Below the pieces are notes generated by a model. It saw only the letters and a program-made list of their open reading frames with translations. It did not search any database and was not told where the DNA came from. Shown one piece after another: positions 10,001 to 18,875 of a stretch of 64,000 nt of DNA. The position numbers and the translations under genes were made by a program. Each line of letters starts with the position of its first letter. Positions within the stretch are counted from its first letter, which is position 1. Source of the DNA: Microbulbifer variabilis. GTDB lineage: Bacteria; Pseudomonadota; Gammaproteobacteria; Pseudomonadales; Cellvibrionaceae. The stretch is taken from contig NZ_JAIVKI010000021.1 in the NCBI RefSeq assembly GCF_020524905.1, positions 17,973 to 81,972 on the forward strand, given 5' to 3'.

Positions 10001-10633
10001 AGTGACTTCTCCACTTTCGCATAAATTATCTCTAGAACCGGCGATGGCTTCTTTTTTTATCCAACAATTAGCTTTTTGTTTATTATTTCTCTTTAAATTA
10101 CGCCAGCCTTTAGCTTTATTGAATGGATTATGGTAGGCCTTAGTTGGTGATGCATCATCCCATAGTGTTCCATCTTTTTTTGCCCAAGGAGTATAACGGA
10201 TCTCAGGATCATAATAGGTCTTATTGTTATGAGAAGAACGAAAAAATGCTGCCCAAGGATTGTCGGCTTCAAATTTAGGAACGACCTGCCATTGATTACT
10301 ATTATTCCAATAATCACATTTCGAAGTGTTAGTTTCACTATAGATACATGATTCAAACTCTACATTTGCGCTATCATCATCTGTTGCAGCGGGATAAACA
10401 TAATAAACTGAGCGATTGCTAGAGAATATATTGGTATAGTCCGAGGGTGTCACCTCAAACTGCATAGATCCCGAATCATCCAGGATAAACATAATGTTGG
10501 GATCAGCAGAAGTCTGTAAAAATAGCGGCTGCTGGGCGAGATCCATTGAGACTGCCGAATGTGTCACCCCCAGGGTTATCAGTGCAGACACCACTACGGA
10601 GCTATATTTTAAATATTTTTTTATATTCAACAT
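7076..10633 (-). CDS. pilY1: Pilus tip adhesin / assembly factor PilY1
   Basis: A large secreted protein (1185 aa) placed at the pilus tip, acting in adhesion, surface sensing and pilus priming. The start is the ATG at 10633 (MLNIKKYLKYSS), with GGAAG upstream, followed by a signal peptide. The N-terminal half resembles a von Willebrand factor A domain with a MIDAS-like DDSGSM at residues 52-57 and a later TILMTDGYGND. The C-terminal half is a PilC/PilY1 beta-propeller (VLYVGANDGMLHGINA, AGDLLGNLWKFDLSDSD). The Asp-rich DLSDSDMSKWD stretch may bind calcium. It is co-transcribed with pilX and pilE. Confidence 0.93.
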   Translation of the reverse strand: MLNIKKYLKYSSVVVSALITLGVTHSAVSMDLAQQPLFLQTSADPNIMFILDDSGSMQFEVTPSDYTNIFSSNRSVYYVYPAATDDDSANVEFESCIYSETNTSKCDYWNNSNQWQVVPKFEADNPWAAFFRSSHNNKTYYDPEIRYTPWAKKDGTLWDDASPTKAYHNPFNKAKGWRNLKRNNKQKANCWIKKEAIAGSRDNLCESGEVTFRPSTYFKYIGPPDGTISNGALLNVANYTRVQIKGNNSTYPKGEKRTDCSAENFCTYQEEIQNFANWYSYYRSRVLMSRAGIGQAFAAQGEGLRVGFGSLNSSSSTVDGESTATIKKGVRAFKGDDRSTFFDTLYGIDIPAAGTPLLTALDNAGKYYQRKDNKGPWSGDPGATNDTTPQLACRAAYTILMTDGYGNDYSSVSVANYDSDNGVPFADTHDGTLADIAMKYYENDLHPGLADHLPVKENALDTATYQHMVTFGVALGVTGDINPADAFKAITDKTSILWNDPDYEYASNATKLDDLLHAAVNSRGGFYSAGDPTTFASQLSAVLSDISGRSGSASAVAANSTRLGTDTAIFQALFDSNDWSGEVRSIKMNEDGTLKSISTWNTSESGKIPTSSRKIKTYNANSATGSKTVDFTWASLNDTQKEALKGGDDETVAKQRLSWVAGQTVQGLRSRSKLLGDIVNSTPVLADNRDQYFSLLPASLGGSSYADYLSNTKKSSRTEVLYVGANDGMLHGINASTGAEVFAYVPKGIYSKLKNLAASDYGSETNPHQYFVDGPLFVGDAYFKKNNAGSAKWMNILVGTYGAGAKGLFVLDVSDPSSPEVLFELDATAAGSYIGNILGRPLVVPTAAGWKLIFGNGYKSSKDMASLVVVDLANPNNFKVIPTSDNKDNGLAEPSLLIDAKGLVNTAYAGDLLGNLWKFDLSDSDMSKWDVSLRDGDSDDAPRLPLFTATDVNGNPQSITAAPTLGANPRSSDSIMVYFGTGQYMASTDNAAGTVINSFYALEDTGERLEFMSVNNTGGNSLDKRTSLLMEKKIVESGNSRTISKDKDEWWGDDLGNKKGWFLDFGAVNYGDSGDKGTTGERIISKPLLVRDRLIFPTLVTSSDPCDYGATGWTMELVGVGDTRFINDGILDNPNSKQASASTGFSGYIIAGRKVYVPFSETSGEYGNHTGEITTPSERLSWRKF

Positions 10634-10656
10634 AATACTGCTTCCAGGCACAAAGT

Positions 10657-11202
10657 TTAGAATGGCTTAAAGTTTGATTGCAGGATTACTATTGCGGTAT
10701 CTGTACCACCCACCCCGCGGCTGGTTACACGATAATATTCCTCAGGATCAGGTCGAGAGATAAAATCGATAGCTCCCCCACTGGCTCCTGTAGCTAAAAC
10801 CTGCTCGGTAATTCTTTCAACCACATAGACTGGTTTGCTCTTCACGCCCTTCAAAGTAATATCTGCAGTAGCAGTTTGTTTCCAATCATAGGTCTGCCAA
10901 TAGCCGGTATTCGAGGAACCGTCTAACTCTTCTTTGTGTCCAGTATTTGAGCCATCAAAGAGAGTAGTTACGGGTTTTTCCATCTCCTCATTCACATTTT
11001 CCTCGGCAATCCTTAGCCCCGCTTCCGCAGCCTGGAATGCCAGCTGGCGGTCGCGCATATTACCAGCCATTAATTCTTGCATGCCGCTGCCACGAATCGC
11101 AGCGAGCCCAATAAAAGTCATTAGCAGTAAAATAACCAGGCCAACTAAAAGAGTCGCGCCCTGCTGGTGTGAAAACTTAATAGGGGTAACTAATCTTTGC
11201 AT
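10657..11202 (-). CDS. pilX: Minor type IV pilin PilX
   Basis: A 181-aa minor pilin. A 14-residue leader ends at QQG, followed by the PilX-type N-terminus ATLLVGLVILLLMTFIGLAAI and the conserved MQELMAGNMRDRQLAFQAAEAGL segment. The mature protein starts with Ala rather than Phe, which is usual for PilX. It belongs to the tip complex with PilV, PilW, PilE and PilY1. It lies 15 bp downstream of pilW and 23 bp upstream of pilY1. Confidence 0.88.
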   Translation of the reverse strand: MQRLVTPIKFSHQQGATLLVGLVILLLMTFIGLAAIRGSGMQELMAGNMRDRQLAFQAAEAGLRIAEENVNEEMEKPVTTLFDGSNTGHKEELDGSSNTGYWQTYDWKQTATADITLKGVKSKPVYVVERITEQVLATGASGGAIDFISRPDPEEYYRVTSRGVGGTDTAIVILQSNFKPF

Positions 11203-11217
11203 TCTTGAATACTCCCG

Positions 11218-12330
11218 TTATGGCATACGACCGCGTATCGCAATGGTGCTGGTAAATACTTGGCGCATCCTCCGATCTGGTGCCGTAACCAATTTCCCGT
11301 TGAAAGTATATTTCTGCAGCTCATCTAAAGCATTTTCATCCGTAGAGACCACCAACAGTTCCACTTTAATCGCAGTAACTTTATCCCACTCACTTGCTGG
11401 GATATCCTTTGCATCCACAAATTTATCGGGAGCGCGGTCACTATTCGTATTCAGGCCATATTTCAGCTGCATCTCCTCGACACCTGTCAATAATTCCTGC
11501 ACTTCATCATTGACCTTGCGGAAAAGGCCGGGGCGGCCACTAGTGGCATTATTGGCAACATAGTAAAATACGGTGTTTACCCTTAGTAACTGCGAATCAC
11601 TCCCAAAATTTTCCCTTTCGGCCCATTCGCCTTTACCATTATCATTACCTGGATCAAAGCCGTCCTTTACTTCGTGATAAATAACCAAATACTTCGCATC
11701 TTTACCGACCGTTGCTTCTTCTTTGGCTTGCGGAACTGCTTCCGGCAGATCATCGGTTGGCAGCTTATTGGCGAACTCAAATTTTGTTGCTTGGAAAACA
11801 ATCCCTTTTGAGCAACTGGCAACCACTACAATATCGCCCTCACAGAATCCGCTATACTTATCTTTATCATTCGGGCAGCCTTTTTCTTCGACACCGGTAT
11901 TTTCTATATAAATACGGTCATTTTCACTTGTCCCTTGCAATCCAACCATATTGCTATTGGCACTGCGCAATATGAGGGCATCGGAGTTGCTCAGACGGTT
12001 TGGATAGCCAGTATCAGTGACATTTTCATCAATACCCTCAATAGGTTTATCAAAGCGATATAAAAGACCTGTAGTATCCTTAAGATAATTTTCAACGGGT
12101 TTTTCTGCGAAATTGGCACAGCCCATATAGCCCGCCATACGCAGATCATCAGCGATAAAATCTATTGCTAAACGCCCGGTTTCCTGAACCCGGGCAATGG
12201 CACTCTGGGTGCTAAAAGTCACCTTGCTGGACAGGAAAAGTTGTATCACACCCGCCATTAATACCAAGCCCACTGTGATCGAGACCATTAGTTCGATCAG
12301 GGAGATACCCCTCTGCTTCAATAATCCCAT
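11218..12330 (-). CDS. pilW: Minor type IV pilin PilW
   Basis: A 370-aa PilW-family minor pilin. A short leader (MGLLKQRG) precedes ISLIELMVSITVGLVLMAGVIQLF. The C-terminal domain is large, as usual for PilW, and contains several cysteines (MGCANF, GCPNDKDKYSGFCEGD, VASCSKG) that may form disulfides. It sits between pilV and pilX in one tightly packed operon. Confidence 0.88.
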   Translation of the reverse strand: MGLLKQRGISLIELMVSITVGLVLMAGVIQLFLSSKVTFSTQSAIARVQETGRLAIDFIADDLRMAGYMGCANFAEKPVENYLKDTTGLLYRFDKPIEGIDENVTDTGYPNRLSNSDALILRSANSNMVGLQGTSENDRIYIENTGVEEKGCPNDKDKYSGFCEGDIVVVASCSKGIVFQATKFEFANKLPTDDLPEAVPQAKEEATVGKDAKYLVIYHEVKDGFDPGNDNGKGEWAERENFGSDSQLLRVNTVFYYVANNATSGRPGLFRKVNDEVQELLTGVEEMQLKYGLNTNSDRAPDKFVDAKDIPASEWDKVTAIKVELLVVSTDENALDELQKYTFNGKLVTAPDRRMRQVFTSTIAIRGRMP

Positions 12331-12335
12331 TGTAT

Positions 12336-12764
12336 TTATATCCGTGTCATATATTCAAAACTGGTTGTTCCATCAGCAGCGGTGGAATCCTGCTCCCCCC
12401 AGCGAATGGTCGCTGTACAATTACCATCGTTATCACAGGTAATTCCTCCGGTACCATTCGGTAATTGACGCTTCAAGAGCTCTCGCCACTCAATTAAGTC
12501 TTGCCCAGCTAGGCTAGAGCTGCTGGTTGGAGTGCTTGCGGTTACCGCCAATTTATAATCCGCGACTTTTGTGCGGTTGGCCCGAACCCGCTCCAACATA
12601 TCGTAAGCTAGAATATTGGCCTGGGAGCGCATGTAGGCGCTATGGTTATACTGCAAGGCTTTATTTTGTAGTGCGGCCAATCCCAGCAGGGAGGTTGATA
12701 AGATCAATACCGTGACCATGACTTCAATAAGTCCAACGCCGCGCTGCCCACTTATTAGTTTCAT
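12336..12764 (-). CDS. pilV: Type IV pilus modification / minor pilin PilV
   Basis: A 142-aa PilV-family minor pilin, with G-VGLIEVMVTVLILSTSLLGLAALQ at the N-terminus and the family segment YMRSQANILAYDMLERVRANR. A Cys pair (TCDNDGNCTA) is close to the C-terminus. I prefer the ATG at 12764, with GAGG nine bases upstream; a GTG three codons earlier (12773) is in frame. Confidence 0.85.
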   Translation of the reverse strand: MKLISGQRGVGLIEVMVTVLILSTSLLGLAALQNKALQYNHSAYMRSQANILAYDMLERVRANRTKVADYKLAVTASTPTSSSSLAGQDLIEWRELLKRQLPNGTGGITCDNDGNCTATIRWGEQDSTAADGTTSFEYMTRI

Positions 12765-12775
12765 AGAATTCACCC

Positions 12776-13330
12776 TCAGCAGCTGGATTTATTTATATTA
12801 AGTACCCCGGAACCACTAATCACCAGTGTGCGAGCACTAGCACCCGTGCAGTCGGTCACTTTTGTAATAATCGTAGTCTCGTTGAATCGACCCAGGGTAC
12901 CGAGGCTTGTGTAGCGTATAAAGTTTGTATCGGTACCTTGCTTAACACTGATAGCCGCATTATCACCAGCCTCCCAAGTACGCAAAATCTCCCCCACTCC
13001 GACATTTACACTTTTATCTGTTCCAGCTGTATCCACAAATACCATCCAGCCCTGCGACCAAGTATTGGCCGCAGAACACTTGACTCCATCAGTGCTCGCA
13101 CAAATAGAAACCCGAGCAGCGCGCTTAACCGCTTCTGAACGAGCGTAGCTGAGCGCTCCTATAAAATTCTCTGATACCGCAACAGACCGATTATTATTAA
13201 TCATGTCTGTAAAACTTGGCGCTGCGATACTTAACAGCACAGCCAATACTACGAGTGTGATCATCAGCTCAATCAGGGTAAAACCTCGCTGCAGCAAACA
13301 GCATTTTTGTTGGCTCTGCTTATACCGCAT
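12776..13330 (-). CDS. Minor type IV pilin, GspH/FimT family (FimU position)
   Basis: A 184-aa GspH/FimT-type pilin with a 15-residue leader and G-FTLIELMITLVVLAVLLSIA. The typical downstream signature NFIGALSYARSEAVKRAARVSIC is present, and the protein ends in Cys. It is the first gene of the minor pilin operon on the minus strand, the place held by fimU in Pseudomonas, so its role is probably that of FimU. The promoter must lie in the 13331-13530 interval; I found no convincing sigma-70 or sigma-54 site there. Confidence 0.82.
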   Translation of the reverse strand: MRYKQSQQKCCLLQRGFTLIELMITLVVLAVLLSIAAPSFTDMINNNRSVAVSENFIGALSYARSEAVKRAARVSICASTDGVKCSAANTWSQGWMVFVDTAGTDKSVNVGVGEILRTWEAGDNAAISVKQGTDTNFIRYTSLGTLGRFNETTIITKVTDCTGASARTLVISGSGVLNINKSSC

Positions 13331-13530
13331 AAATTCCTACTCAATTTGTACCAAAAATTTTATGTTTGCTCAGCCGCCAAGCATCTAGATGGGAAATTTT
13401 CCCAGAGTTATATTTGCGAAAATAGCATTGCCGTCAGCACCACACCAAGGGGGCTCGACAAGCGGCAATTCCAGCAGATTCAATGGTCAATAAACTGAGA
13501 CTTGTGTCTAATAACCCATGGAGAGGGGAC

Positions 13531-14040
13531 ATGACTCAGCAGGGCTTTACACTACTCGAGTTACTGATCACCTTAGCGGTATTATCGATACTTCTTTTGA
13601 TCGGTCTGCCAAGCTTTACACAAATGCTGCAAAACACTCAGCTGCAAACCGCAGCCGAGGAGTTTTTTGCTTCTGTGCAACTAACCCGCACCAATGCCAT
13701 TACCCGTAATCAACGGGTAACCATGCGCAATATGGGGAGCTGGGAGCAGGGCTGGGAGATCTTTGCCGACAACGATAATGACGGGAATAGGGGTACTGAT
13801 GAGGTGTTGATTCTTAGCAGTGGCCCTCAGGAAAAAGTCCGAGTTAAGACAAACAGACCAGTTGCGGATTATATTTCTTTTATAAGCACAGGGGAGAGCC
13901 GTAAGGTGGGCTCTCCACAAGGGGCTCTTCAAATGGGAACTCTACATATCTGCAGCCAAGAAAATAGCGAGGGAAAAGCCTTTATTTTATCCAGCGGTGG
14001 GCGAATGAGAATTCAGGAAGCAGATGAAAGTGATTGCTAA
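13531..14040 (+). CDS. Orphan GspH/FimT-type minor pilin
   Basis: A second GspH/FimT-family pilin of 169 aa, divergent from the minor pilin operon. The ATG at 13531 has GGAGAGG just upstream and gives a very short leader, MTQQG, followed by FTLLELLITLAVLSILLLIG. An in-frame ATG at 13483 would add 16 residues but lacks a good ribosome binding site. The middle resembles FimT (FASVQLTRTNAITRNQRVTM), with an Asp-rich FADNDNDGNRGTD stretch and a C-terminal Cys. FimT proteins can act in pili or in DNA uptake; which applies here cannot be told. Confidence 0.8.
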   Translation: MTQQGFTLLELLITLAVLSILLLIGLPSFTQMLQNTQLQTAAEEFFASVQLTRTNAITRNQRVTMRNMGSWEQGWEIFADNDNDGNRGTDEVLILSSGPQEKVRVKTNRPVADYISFISTGESRKVGSPQGALQMGTLHICSQENSEGKAFILSSGGRMRIQEADESDC

Positions 14041-14070
14041 TATTCCCACTCTCGTTTCAGCCCCCTCCTT

Positions 14071-15003
14071 TTAACGCAGCTCCTTAGGCAAAGAAAAGCG
14101 AATATTCTCCTCACGCCCATCCATCTCTTCAGGCAGGCTGGCGCCGAGCTGTTGCAGTTTGCTTATGACCTCTTGCACCAGCACCTCTGGAGCCGAGGCG
14201 CCGGCGGTGATGCCGATGGATTTTTTGCCGGTGAGCCAACCGGCATCAATATCGGCAGCGCCGTCGATCAATTTGGCATCAGCGCCGCAGCGCTCAGCCA
14301 ATTCACGCAGGCGGTTGGAGTTGGAGCTATTGGGGCTGCCCACAACCAGTACCAAGTCGCTCTCCAGGGCGAGTTGCCGCACAGCGTCCTGACGGTTTTG
14401 AGTGGCGTAGCAGATGTCGTCCTTGCGCGGGCCGCAGATTTTGGGAAAACGCTGGCGCAAGGCATCGATTACACGGGCAGTGTCGTCCATAGAGAGTGTG
14501 GTCTGGGTTACATAAGCGAGGTTGTTCTCGTCTTTTACCTGCAGGTTAGCCACATCCTCCTCGTCTTCGACCAGATAGATAGCGCCACCGGCGGCGCCAT
14601 CGTACTGGCCCATGGTGCCTTCCACTTCCGGGTGGCCGGCGTGGCCGATCAGTATGCACTCAGCGCCATCGCTGCTGAACTTGCTGACTTCAATGTGCAC
14701 CTTGGTAACCAGTGGGCAGGTGGCATCGAACACGCGCAGACTGCGATCTTCCGCCTCCTGCTGCACGGCTTTGGATACACCGTGAGCACTGAAAATAACG
14801 ATGACATCATCGGGCACTTCCGACAATTCATCCACAAACACGGCGCCGCGCTCGCGCAGGCTCTCCACCACAAACTTGTTGTGCACTACCTCGTGGCGCA
14901 CATAGATGGGCGCTCCAAAAACATCCAGGGCGCGGTTGACGATATCAATCGCGCGGTCGACGCCGGCACAGAAACCGCGGGGATTAGCCAGTCGGATTTG
15001 CAT
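14071..15003 (-). CDS. ispH: 4-hydroxy-3-methylbut-2-enyl diphosphate reductase
   Basis: IspH (LytB) performs the last step of the MEP isoprenoid pathway, reducing HMBPP to isopentenyl and dimethylallyl diphosphate with an iron-sulfur cluster. The 310-aa protein has the three cluster cysteines in their usual contexts: GFCAGVDRA (Cys12), [11 protein letters not shown] and [11 protein letters not shown], plus the substrate-binding [10 protein letters not shown]. It is the last gene of the minus-strand set ileS-lspA-fkpB-ispH, the same order as in Pseudomonas and E. coli. Confidence 0.96.
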   Translation of the reverse strand: MQIRLANPRGFCAGVDRAIDIVNRALDVFGAPIYVRHEVVHNKFVVESLRERGAVFVDELSEVPDDVIVIFSAHGVSKAVQQEAEDRSLRVFDATCPLVTKVHIEVSKFSSDGAECILIGHAGHPEVEGTMGQYDGAAGGAIYLVEDEEDVANLQVKDENNLAYVTQTTLSMDDTARVIDALRQRFPKICGPRKDDICYATQNRQDAVRQLALESDLVLVVGSPNSSNSNRLRELAERCGADAKLIDGAADIDAGWLTGKKSIGITAGASAPEVLVQEVISKLQQLGASLPEEMDGREENIRFSLPKELR

Positions 15004-15054
15004 TTTTACTTCAGCACTCTTTCGAAAAACAGTTCAAAGGGCGAAAGCCGCCCC

Positions 15055-15495
15055 CTATTGAATCGAATCCACTGCGATGATTTTTACGTGGAAGTTCAGG
15101 GTCTGCCCTGCCAGCGGGTGATTGAAATCAACGGTCACTTCGTCTTCTTCAATCTCGCGAATCACTCCGGGCAATTCACCACTGCCATTATCAAAAGACA
15201 CTACCAACCCTGGCTCCAGTTCAATATCTGGGGAAAAGCTATCGCGGCGAACCTTTTGCATATTGGCCGGATTGCGCTGACCAAAACCCAGCTCGGGAGG
15301 AATTTCAATTTCCGCTTCATCACCGACTTTGAGGCCGAACAGGGCTTTTTCAAAGCCTGGTAGGAGACTGCCATCCCCCACGCTGAAAGAGGCAGGATCG
15401 CCCTTGAATGTGGAATCCACTTCGGTACCGTCATCCAGCTTTAGGCTGAAATGCAGAGTTACGCGGCTGTGTTCGCCGATAACGCTATTACTCAT
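15055..15495 (-). CDS. fkpB: FKBP-type peptidyl-prolyl isomerase FkpB (SlpA)
   Basis: A 146-aa SlpA-type FKBP, a cytoplasmic peptidyl-prolyl cis-trans isomerase with chaperone activity. FKBP-like strands (VTLHFSLKLDDGTEVDSTF, DGSLLPGFEKALFGLKVGDEAE) flank an insert-in-flap domain, with VTVDFNHPLAGQTLNFHVKI near the end. It lies between lspA and ispH with gaps of 6 and 51 bp, so co-transcription is likely. Confidence 0.92.
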   Translation of the reverse strand: MSNSVIGEHSRVTLHFSLKLDDGTEVDSTFKGDPASFSVGDGSLLPGFEKALFGLKVGDEAEIEIPPELGFGQRNPANMQKVRRDSFSPDIELEPGLVVSFDNGSGELPGVIREIEEDEVTVDFNHPLAGQTLNFHVKIIAVDSIQ

Positions 15496-15501
15496 GGTTC
15501 G

Positions 15502-16029
15502 TTAAACTTCCGCGTTATTTTTTGTCTTGTCGCCGTCTTTTTCTGCAAAGAAAAGCAACTGTATAACCAGCATGGCTGCGCCGATACTGATACCCATATC
15601 CGCTACATTAAACACCGGGAAATGCCAGCTGCCGTAGTACACGGAAATAAAGTCCCGCACATAACCCAGTAAAATGCGGTCCCATAGATTACCGAGAGCA
15701 CCGCCCAGAATCAGGGCTAGAGCACAGGGCTCCCAGCGCTTCAATGCTGAAAGACGCCACAGCCAGATAGTGACAACAGTACTAAAACCTAGGGCAATCA
15801 CACCGAAAAACCAGCGCTGCCAGCCTCCTGCATCAGACAGGAAACTGAAAGCTGCACCGTAATTTTCCGCATAGGTAAATTGCAGAAACCCCGGAATAAT
15901 CTGCATCGCCGGGCCCTGCATAAACTCACCCACGGCCCAGACTTTGGTGGCGACATCCAGGGCCACTACAGCCAGTGCCAGCCAATACCAGCGCCAGGGG
16001 TGACCGAACAAAAGATTGGTCTTAGGCAT
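15502..16029 (-). CDS. lspA: Lipoprotein signal peptidase (signal peptidase II)
   Basis: The inner-membrane aspartyl protease that cleaves prolipoproteins after lipidation of the lipobox Cys. The 175-aa protein has four hydrophobic segments. The conserved NYGAAFSF and GALGNLWDR motifs are present, and the two catalytic aspartates should be those in YVRDFI and FNVADMGI. Its start overlaps the end of ileS by 8 bp, which indicates translational coupling. Confidence 0.95.
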   Translation of the reverse strand: MPKTNLLFGHPWRWYWLALAVVALDVATKVWAVGEFMQGPAMQIIPGFLQFTYAENYGAAFSFLSDAGGWQRWFFGVIALGFSTVVTIWLWRLSALKRWEPCALALILGGALGNLWDRILLGYVRDFISVYYGSWHFPVFNVADMGISIGAAMLVIQLLFFAEKDGDKTKNNAEV

Positions 16030-18826
16030 AGTGCCTCACCTCTCCTTTCCCCGTCACATTCTCCACACAGCGGCTGCAAATATCTGGGTAATCACTATTC
16101 TCCCCCACATCCGCGCGGTAGTGCCAGCAACGCGCACACTTGGGGTGGTCCACCTTACTCACGTCAATTTTGAGACCTTCAAGCTCAGTAGTCTCGGCAC
16201 CCCCCGCATCGCTGAGAGGCTGTACACAAGTGGAAGAGCAAATCAGTACGAAGCGCAGTTCATTTTCCAGCTCGAGTAATTTCTCGCGCAGGTCATCACT
16301 GGCATACAAAGTAACCGCCGCCTGTAAAGATCCACCGATGGCTCCGGCTGTACGCTGCTCTTCCAATACCTTGTTCACCGCCGTTTTCACTTTGGCAATT
16401 TCGGCCCAGTATTCTGCACCTTTATTGGCCTCTACCGGCAGCTTGGGCAGAGGATACCACTCTTCAATAAAGACACTATCGGCATTGTTACCTGGAATAA
16501 ACTGCCACAACTCCTCGGCAGTAAAGCTCAGAATCGGTGCTATCCAGCGCACGAACGCCTGCACAATATGATAGAGCGCGCTCTGAGCCGAGCGACGCGC
16601 GATACTGTCTTCCTTGGTGGTGTACTGGCGATCCTTGATGATATCCAGATAGAAACCACCCATTTCCACTACGCAGAAGTTATGCAGCTTCTGGTAAATC
16701 TGGTGGAACTGATAATTATCGTAGGCCGCCAAAATCTCGTCCTGCAGGTGCGCAGCCTTATCCAGCGCCCAGCGATCCAGCGCCAGCAATTCACCCTCCG
16801 GCAGCAGATCTTTCTGTGGATCGAAACCAGCCAGGTTCGACAGGAAGAAGCGCGCAGTATTGCGTAGACGGCGATAAGAATCTGCGGTGCGCTTGAGAAT
16901 TTCATCGGAGACGGCCATTTCACCACTGAAATCGGTGGCCGAGACCCACAGGCGCAGTACATCTGCACCCAATTTGTTGATCACATCCAGGGGGGCAACG
17001 GTATTGCCGATAGACTTCGACATTTTGCGCCCCTGGGCATCCACGGTGAAGCCGTGGGTCAGTACCTGTTTGTAGGGTGCACAGCCATTGATAGCGATGG
17101 AAGTCTTCAGGGAGGATTGGAACCAGCCGCGATGCTGGTCGGACCCTTCCAGGTACAAATCGGCGGGGAAGCGTAGCCCTTCGCGACGCTCCAGCACGGC
17201 ATAATGGGTCACGCCAGAGTCAAACCAGACATCGAGGGTATCGGTCACTTTCTCGTAGTGTTCGGCCTCATCACCAAGAAGATCACGGGCATCCAGATCA
17301 AACCAGACATCCATACCTTTTTCATCGACCAGAGCGGCCACTTTATCCATCAGCGCCGGGGACTCCGGGTGCAGCTCGTGGGTTTCTTTGTTCACGAACA
17401 AGGCGATAGGCACTCCCCAGGTACGCTGCCGTGAGATACACCAATCTGGACTACCATCGAGCATTGAGTCGATACGAGCCTTGCCCCAACCGGGTATCCA
17501 CAGCACCTTGTCTGCCGCTTTCTGCGCCTGCTCCAACAAGTCATTTTGCTGCATGCTGATAAACCACTGAGGGGTCGCACGGTAGATCAGTGGAGTCTTG
17601 GTCCGCCAGCAATGCGGGTAGCTGTGTTCCAGTTTGCCCTTGTGCAGCAGCACACCGCGCTCTTCAAGCAGTGCAACAATCTTGTCATCCACTTTGTAGA
17701 CATGGTCGCCGGCAAAAAGCGGCACGTTGTCGCGGTAGACGCCGTTATTATCAATGTAGTTGAGGGTTTCAATGCCGTAGCGCTTACCCACCTGGAAGTC
17801 ATCCGGGCCGTGGTCCGGGGCTGTATGCACACAACCGGTACCGGCATCTGTGGTGACATGATCGCCGAGTACGATAGGCAATTGCTTGTCATAGAAGGGA
17901 TGGTGCACTTTCAAGTACTCCAGGGCGGCGCCGCGAATGCGCCCCACAACTTCCCCTTCGAGGCCCGCGCGGGCCAATACTGCATCCTTCAGCGCTTCCG
18001 CAACCAACAGGCGACGCTTGCCGGATTGCACAACCACATATTCGAGCTCACCATTAACAGAAACCGCCTGGCTAGAAGGCAGGGTCCAGGGTGTTGTAGT
18101 CCAAATGACCACCGACAGCGGGCCATCACCCGCATGACCACCGGAGGCATCGGCAATCGCCAGATCTGCCTCTTCGCTTACCGGGTAGCAGACATCAATG
18201 GAGTAGGAAATCTTATCCTGATACTCCACTTCCGCTTCCGCTAGTGCTGAACCGCCCACCACACTCCAGTACACAGGTTTGAATCCACGCGCCAGATGGC
18301 CATTTTTCACCACGCGGCCGAGGGCGCGAATAATGTCGCCCTCAAACTGGAAATCCATGGTGCGGTAGGGGTTATCCCATTCGCCAAACACACCCAGGCG
18401 TACAAAATCTTTCTTCTGCCCTTCCACCTGCTTGGCAGCATACTCGCGGCATTTCTGGCGGAAGGTCTTGTGGTCCACCTTAGTGCCAGCCTTGCCGATT
18501 TTTTTCTCTACACGGTGTTCAATAGGCAGGCCGTGGCAGTCCCAGCCGGGTACGTAGGGAGCATCGAAACCGCTCAAGGTTTTCGACTTAATAATGATGT
18601 CTTTGAGAATTTTGTTAACTGAGTGACCAATATGAATATCGCCATTCGCATAGGGCGGGCCGTCGTGCAGGATAAACTGCTCGCGTCCGGCGCGCGCCTC
18701 GCGAATTTTTTCGTAGAGCTTGGTGTCCTGCCATTTTTTCAGAATTGCCGGCTCACGCTGTGGCAAATTGCCGCGCATAGGGAAGTCGGTCTCAGGCAGA
18801 TTCAGGGTCGCTTTATAATCAGTCAT
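16022..18826 (-). CDS. ileS: Isoleucyl-tRNA synthetase
   Basis: Charges tRNA-Ile with isoleucine. This is a class I synthetase of 934 aa, normal for the bacterial type 1 enzyme. The HIGH-type motif ([13 protein letters not shown]) is near residue 60. The CP1 editing domain ([13 protein letters not shown]) follows, then the KMSKS loop ([12 protein letters not shown]). The anticodon domain is followed by a C-terminal zinc site with two CxxC pairs ([20 protein letters not shown]). It shares a transcript with lspA; ribF lies 49 bp upstream. Confidence 0.97.
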   Translation of the reverse strand: MTDYKATLNLPETDFPMRGNLPQREPAILKKWQDTKLYEKIREARAGREQFILHDGPPYANGDIHIGHSVNKILKDIIIKSKTLSGFDAPYVPGWDCHGLPIEHRVEKKIGKAGTKVDHKTFRQKCREYAAKQVEGQKKDFVRLGVFGEWDNPYRTMDFQFEGDIIRALGRVVKNGHLARGFKPVYWSVVGGSALAEAEVEYQDKISYSIDVCYPVSEEADLAIADASGGHAGDGPLSVVIWTTTPWTLPSSQAVSVNGELEYVVVQSGKRRLLVAEALKDAVLARAGLEGEVVGRIRGAALEYLKVHHPFYDKQLPIVLGDHVTTDAGTGCVHTAPDHGPDDFQVGKRYGIETLNYIDNNGVYRDNVPLFAGDHVYKVDDKIVALLEERGVLLHKGKLEHSYPHCWRTKTPLIYRATPQWFISMQQNDLLEQAQKAADKVLWIPGWGKARIDSMLDGSPDWCISRQRTWGVPIALFVNKETHELHPESPALMDKVAALVDEKGMDVWFDLDARDLLGDEAEHYEKVTDTLDVWFDSGVTHYAVLERREGLRFPADLYLEGSDQHRGWFQSSLKTSIAINGCAPYKQVLTHGFTVDAQGRKMSKSIGNTVAPLDVINKLGADVLRLWVSATDFSGEMAVSDEILKRTADSYRRLRNTARFFLSNLAGFDPQKDLLPEGELLALDRWALDKAAHLQDEILAAYDNYQFHQIYQKLHNFCVVEMGGFYLDIIKDRQYTTKEDSIARRSAQSALYHIVQAFVRWIAPILSFTAEELWQFIPGNNADSVFIEEWYPLPKLPVEANKGAEYWAEIAKVKTAVNKVLEEQRTAGAIGGSLQAAVTLYASDDLREKLLELENELRFVLICSSTCVQPLSDAGGAETTELEGLKIDVSKVDHPKCARCWHYRADVGENSDYPDICSRCVENVTGKGEVRHYA

Positions 18827-18875
18827 TGGGTGTCTACTTCAGCTCTAGTAGAAAAATAAATTAGGTCGTCTCAGT

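Noticed and set aside
13331..13530. Possible sigma-54 promoter for the minor pilin operon
   Set aside because: The best candidate, TGGCGGCTGAGCA on the minus strand, has the GG and GC elements two bases too close.
14152..15363. 403-codon open frame on the plus strand across ispH and fkpB
   Set aside because: It is antisense to two clearly conserved genes, and its composition is that of a reverse-frame shadow.
17546..18244. 232-codon plus-strand frame inside ileS
   Set aside because: It is antisense to the conserved synthetase and has no recognisable motif.
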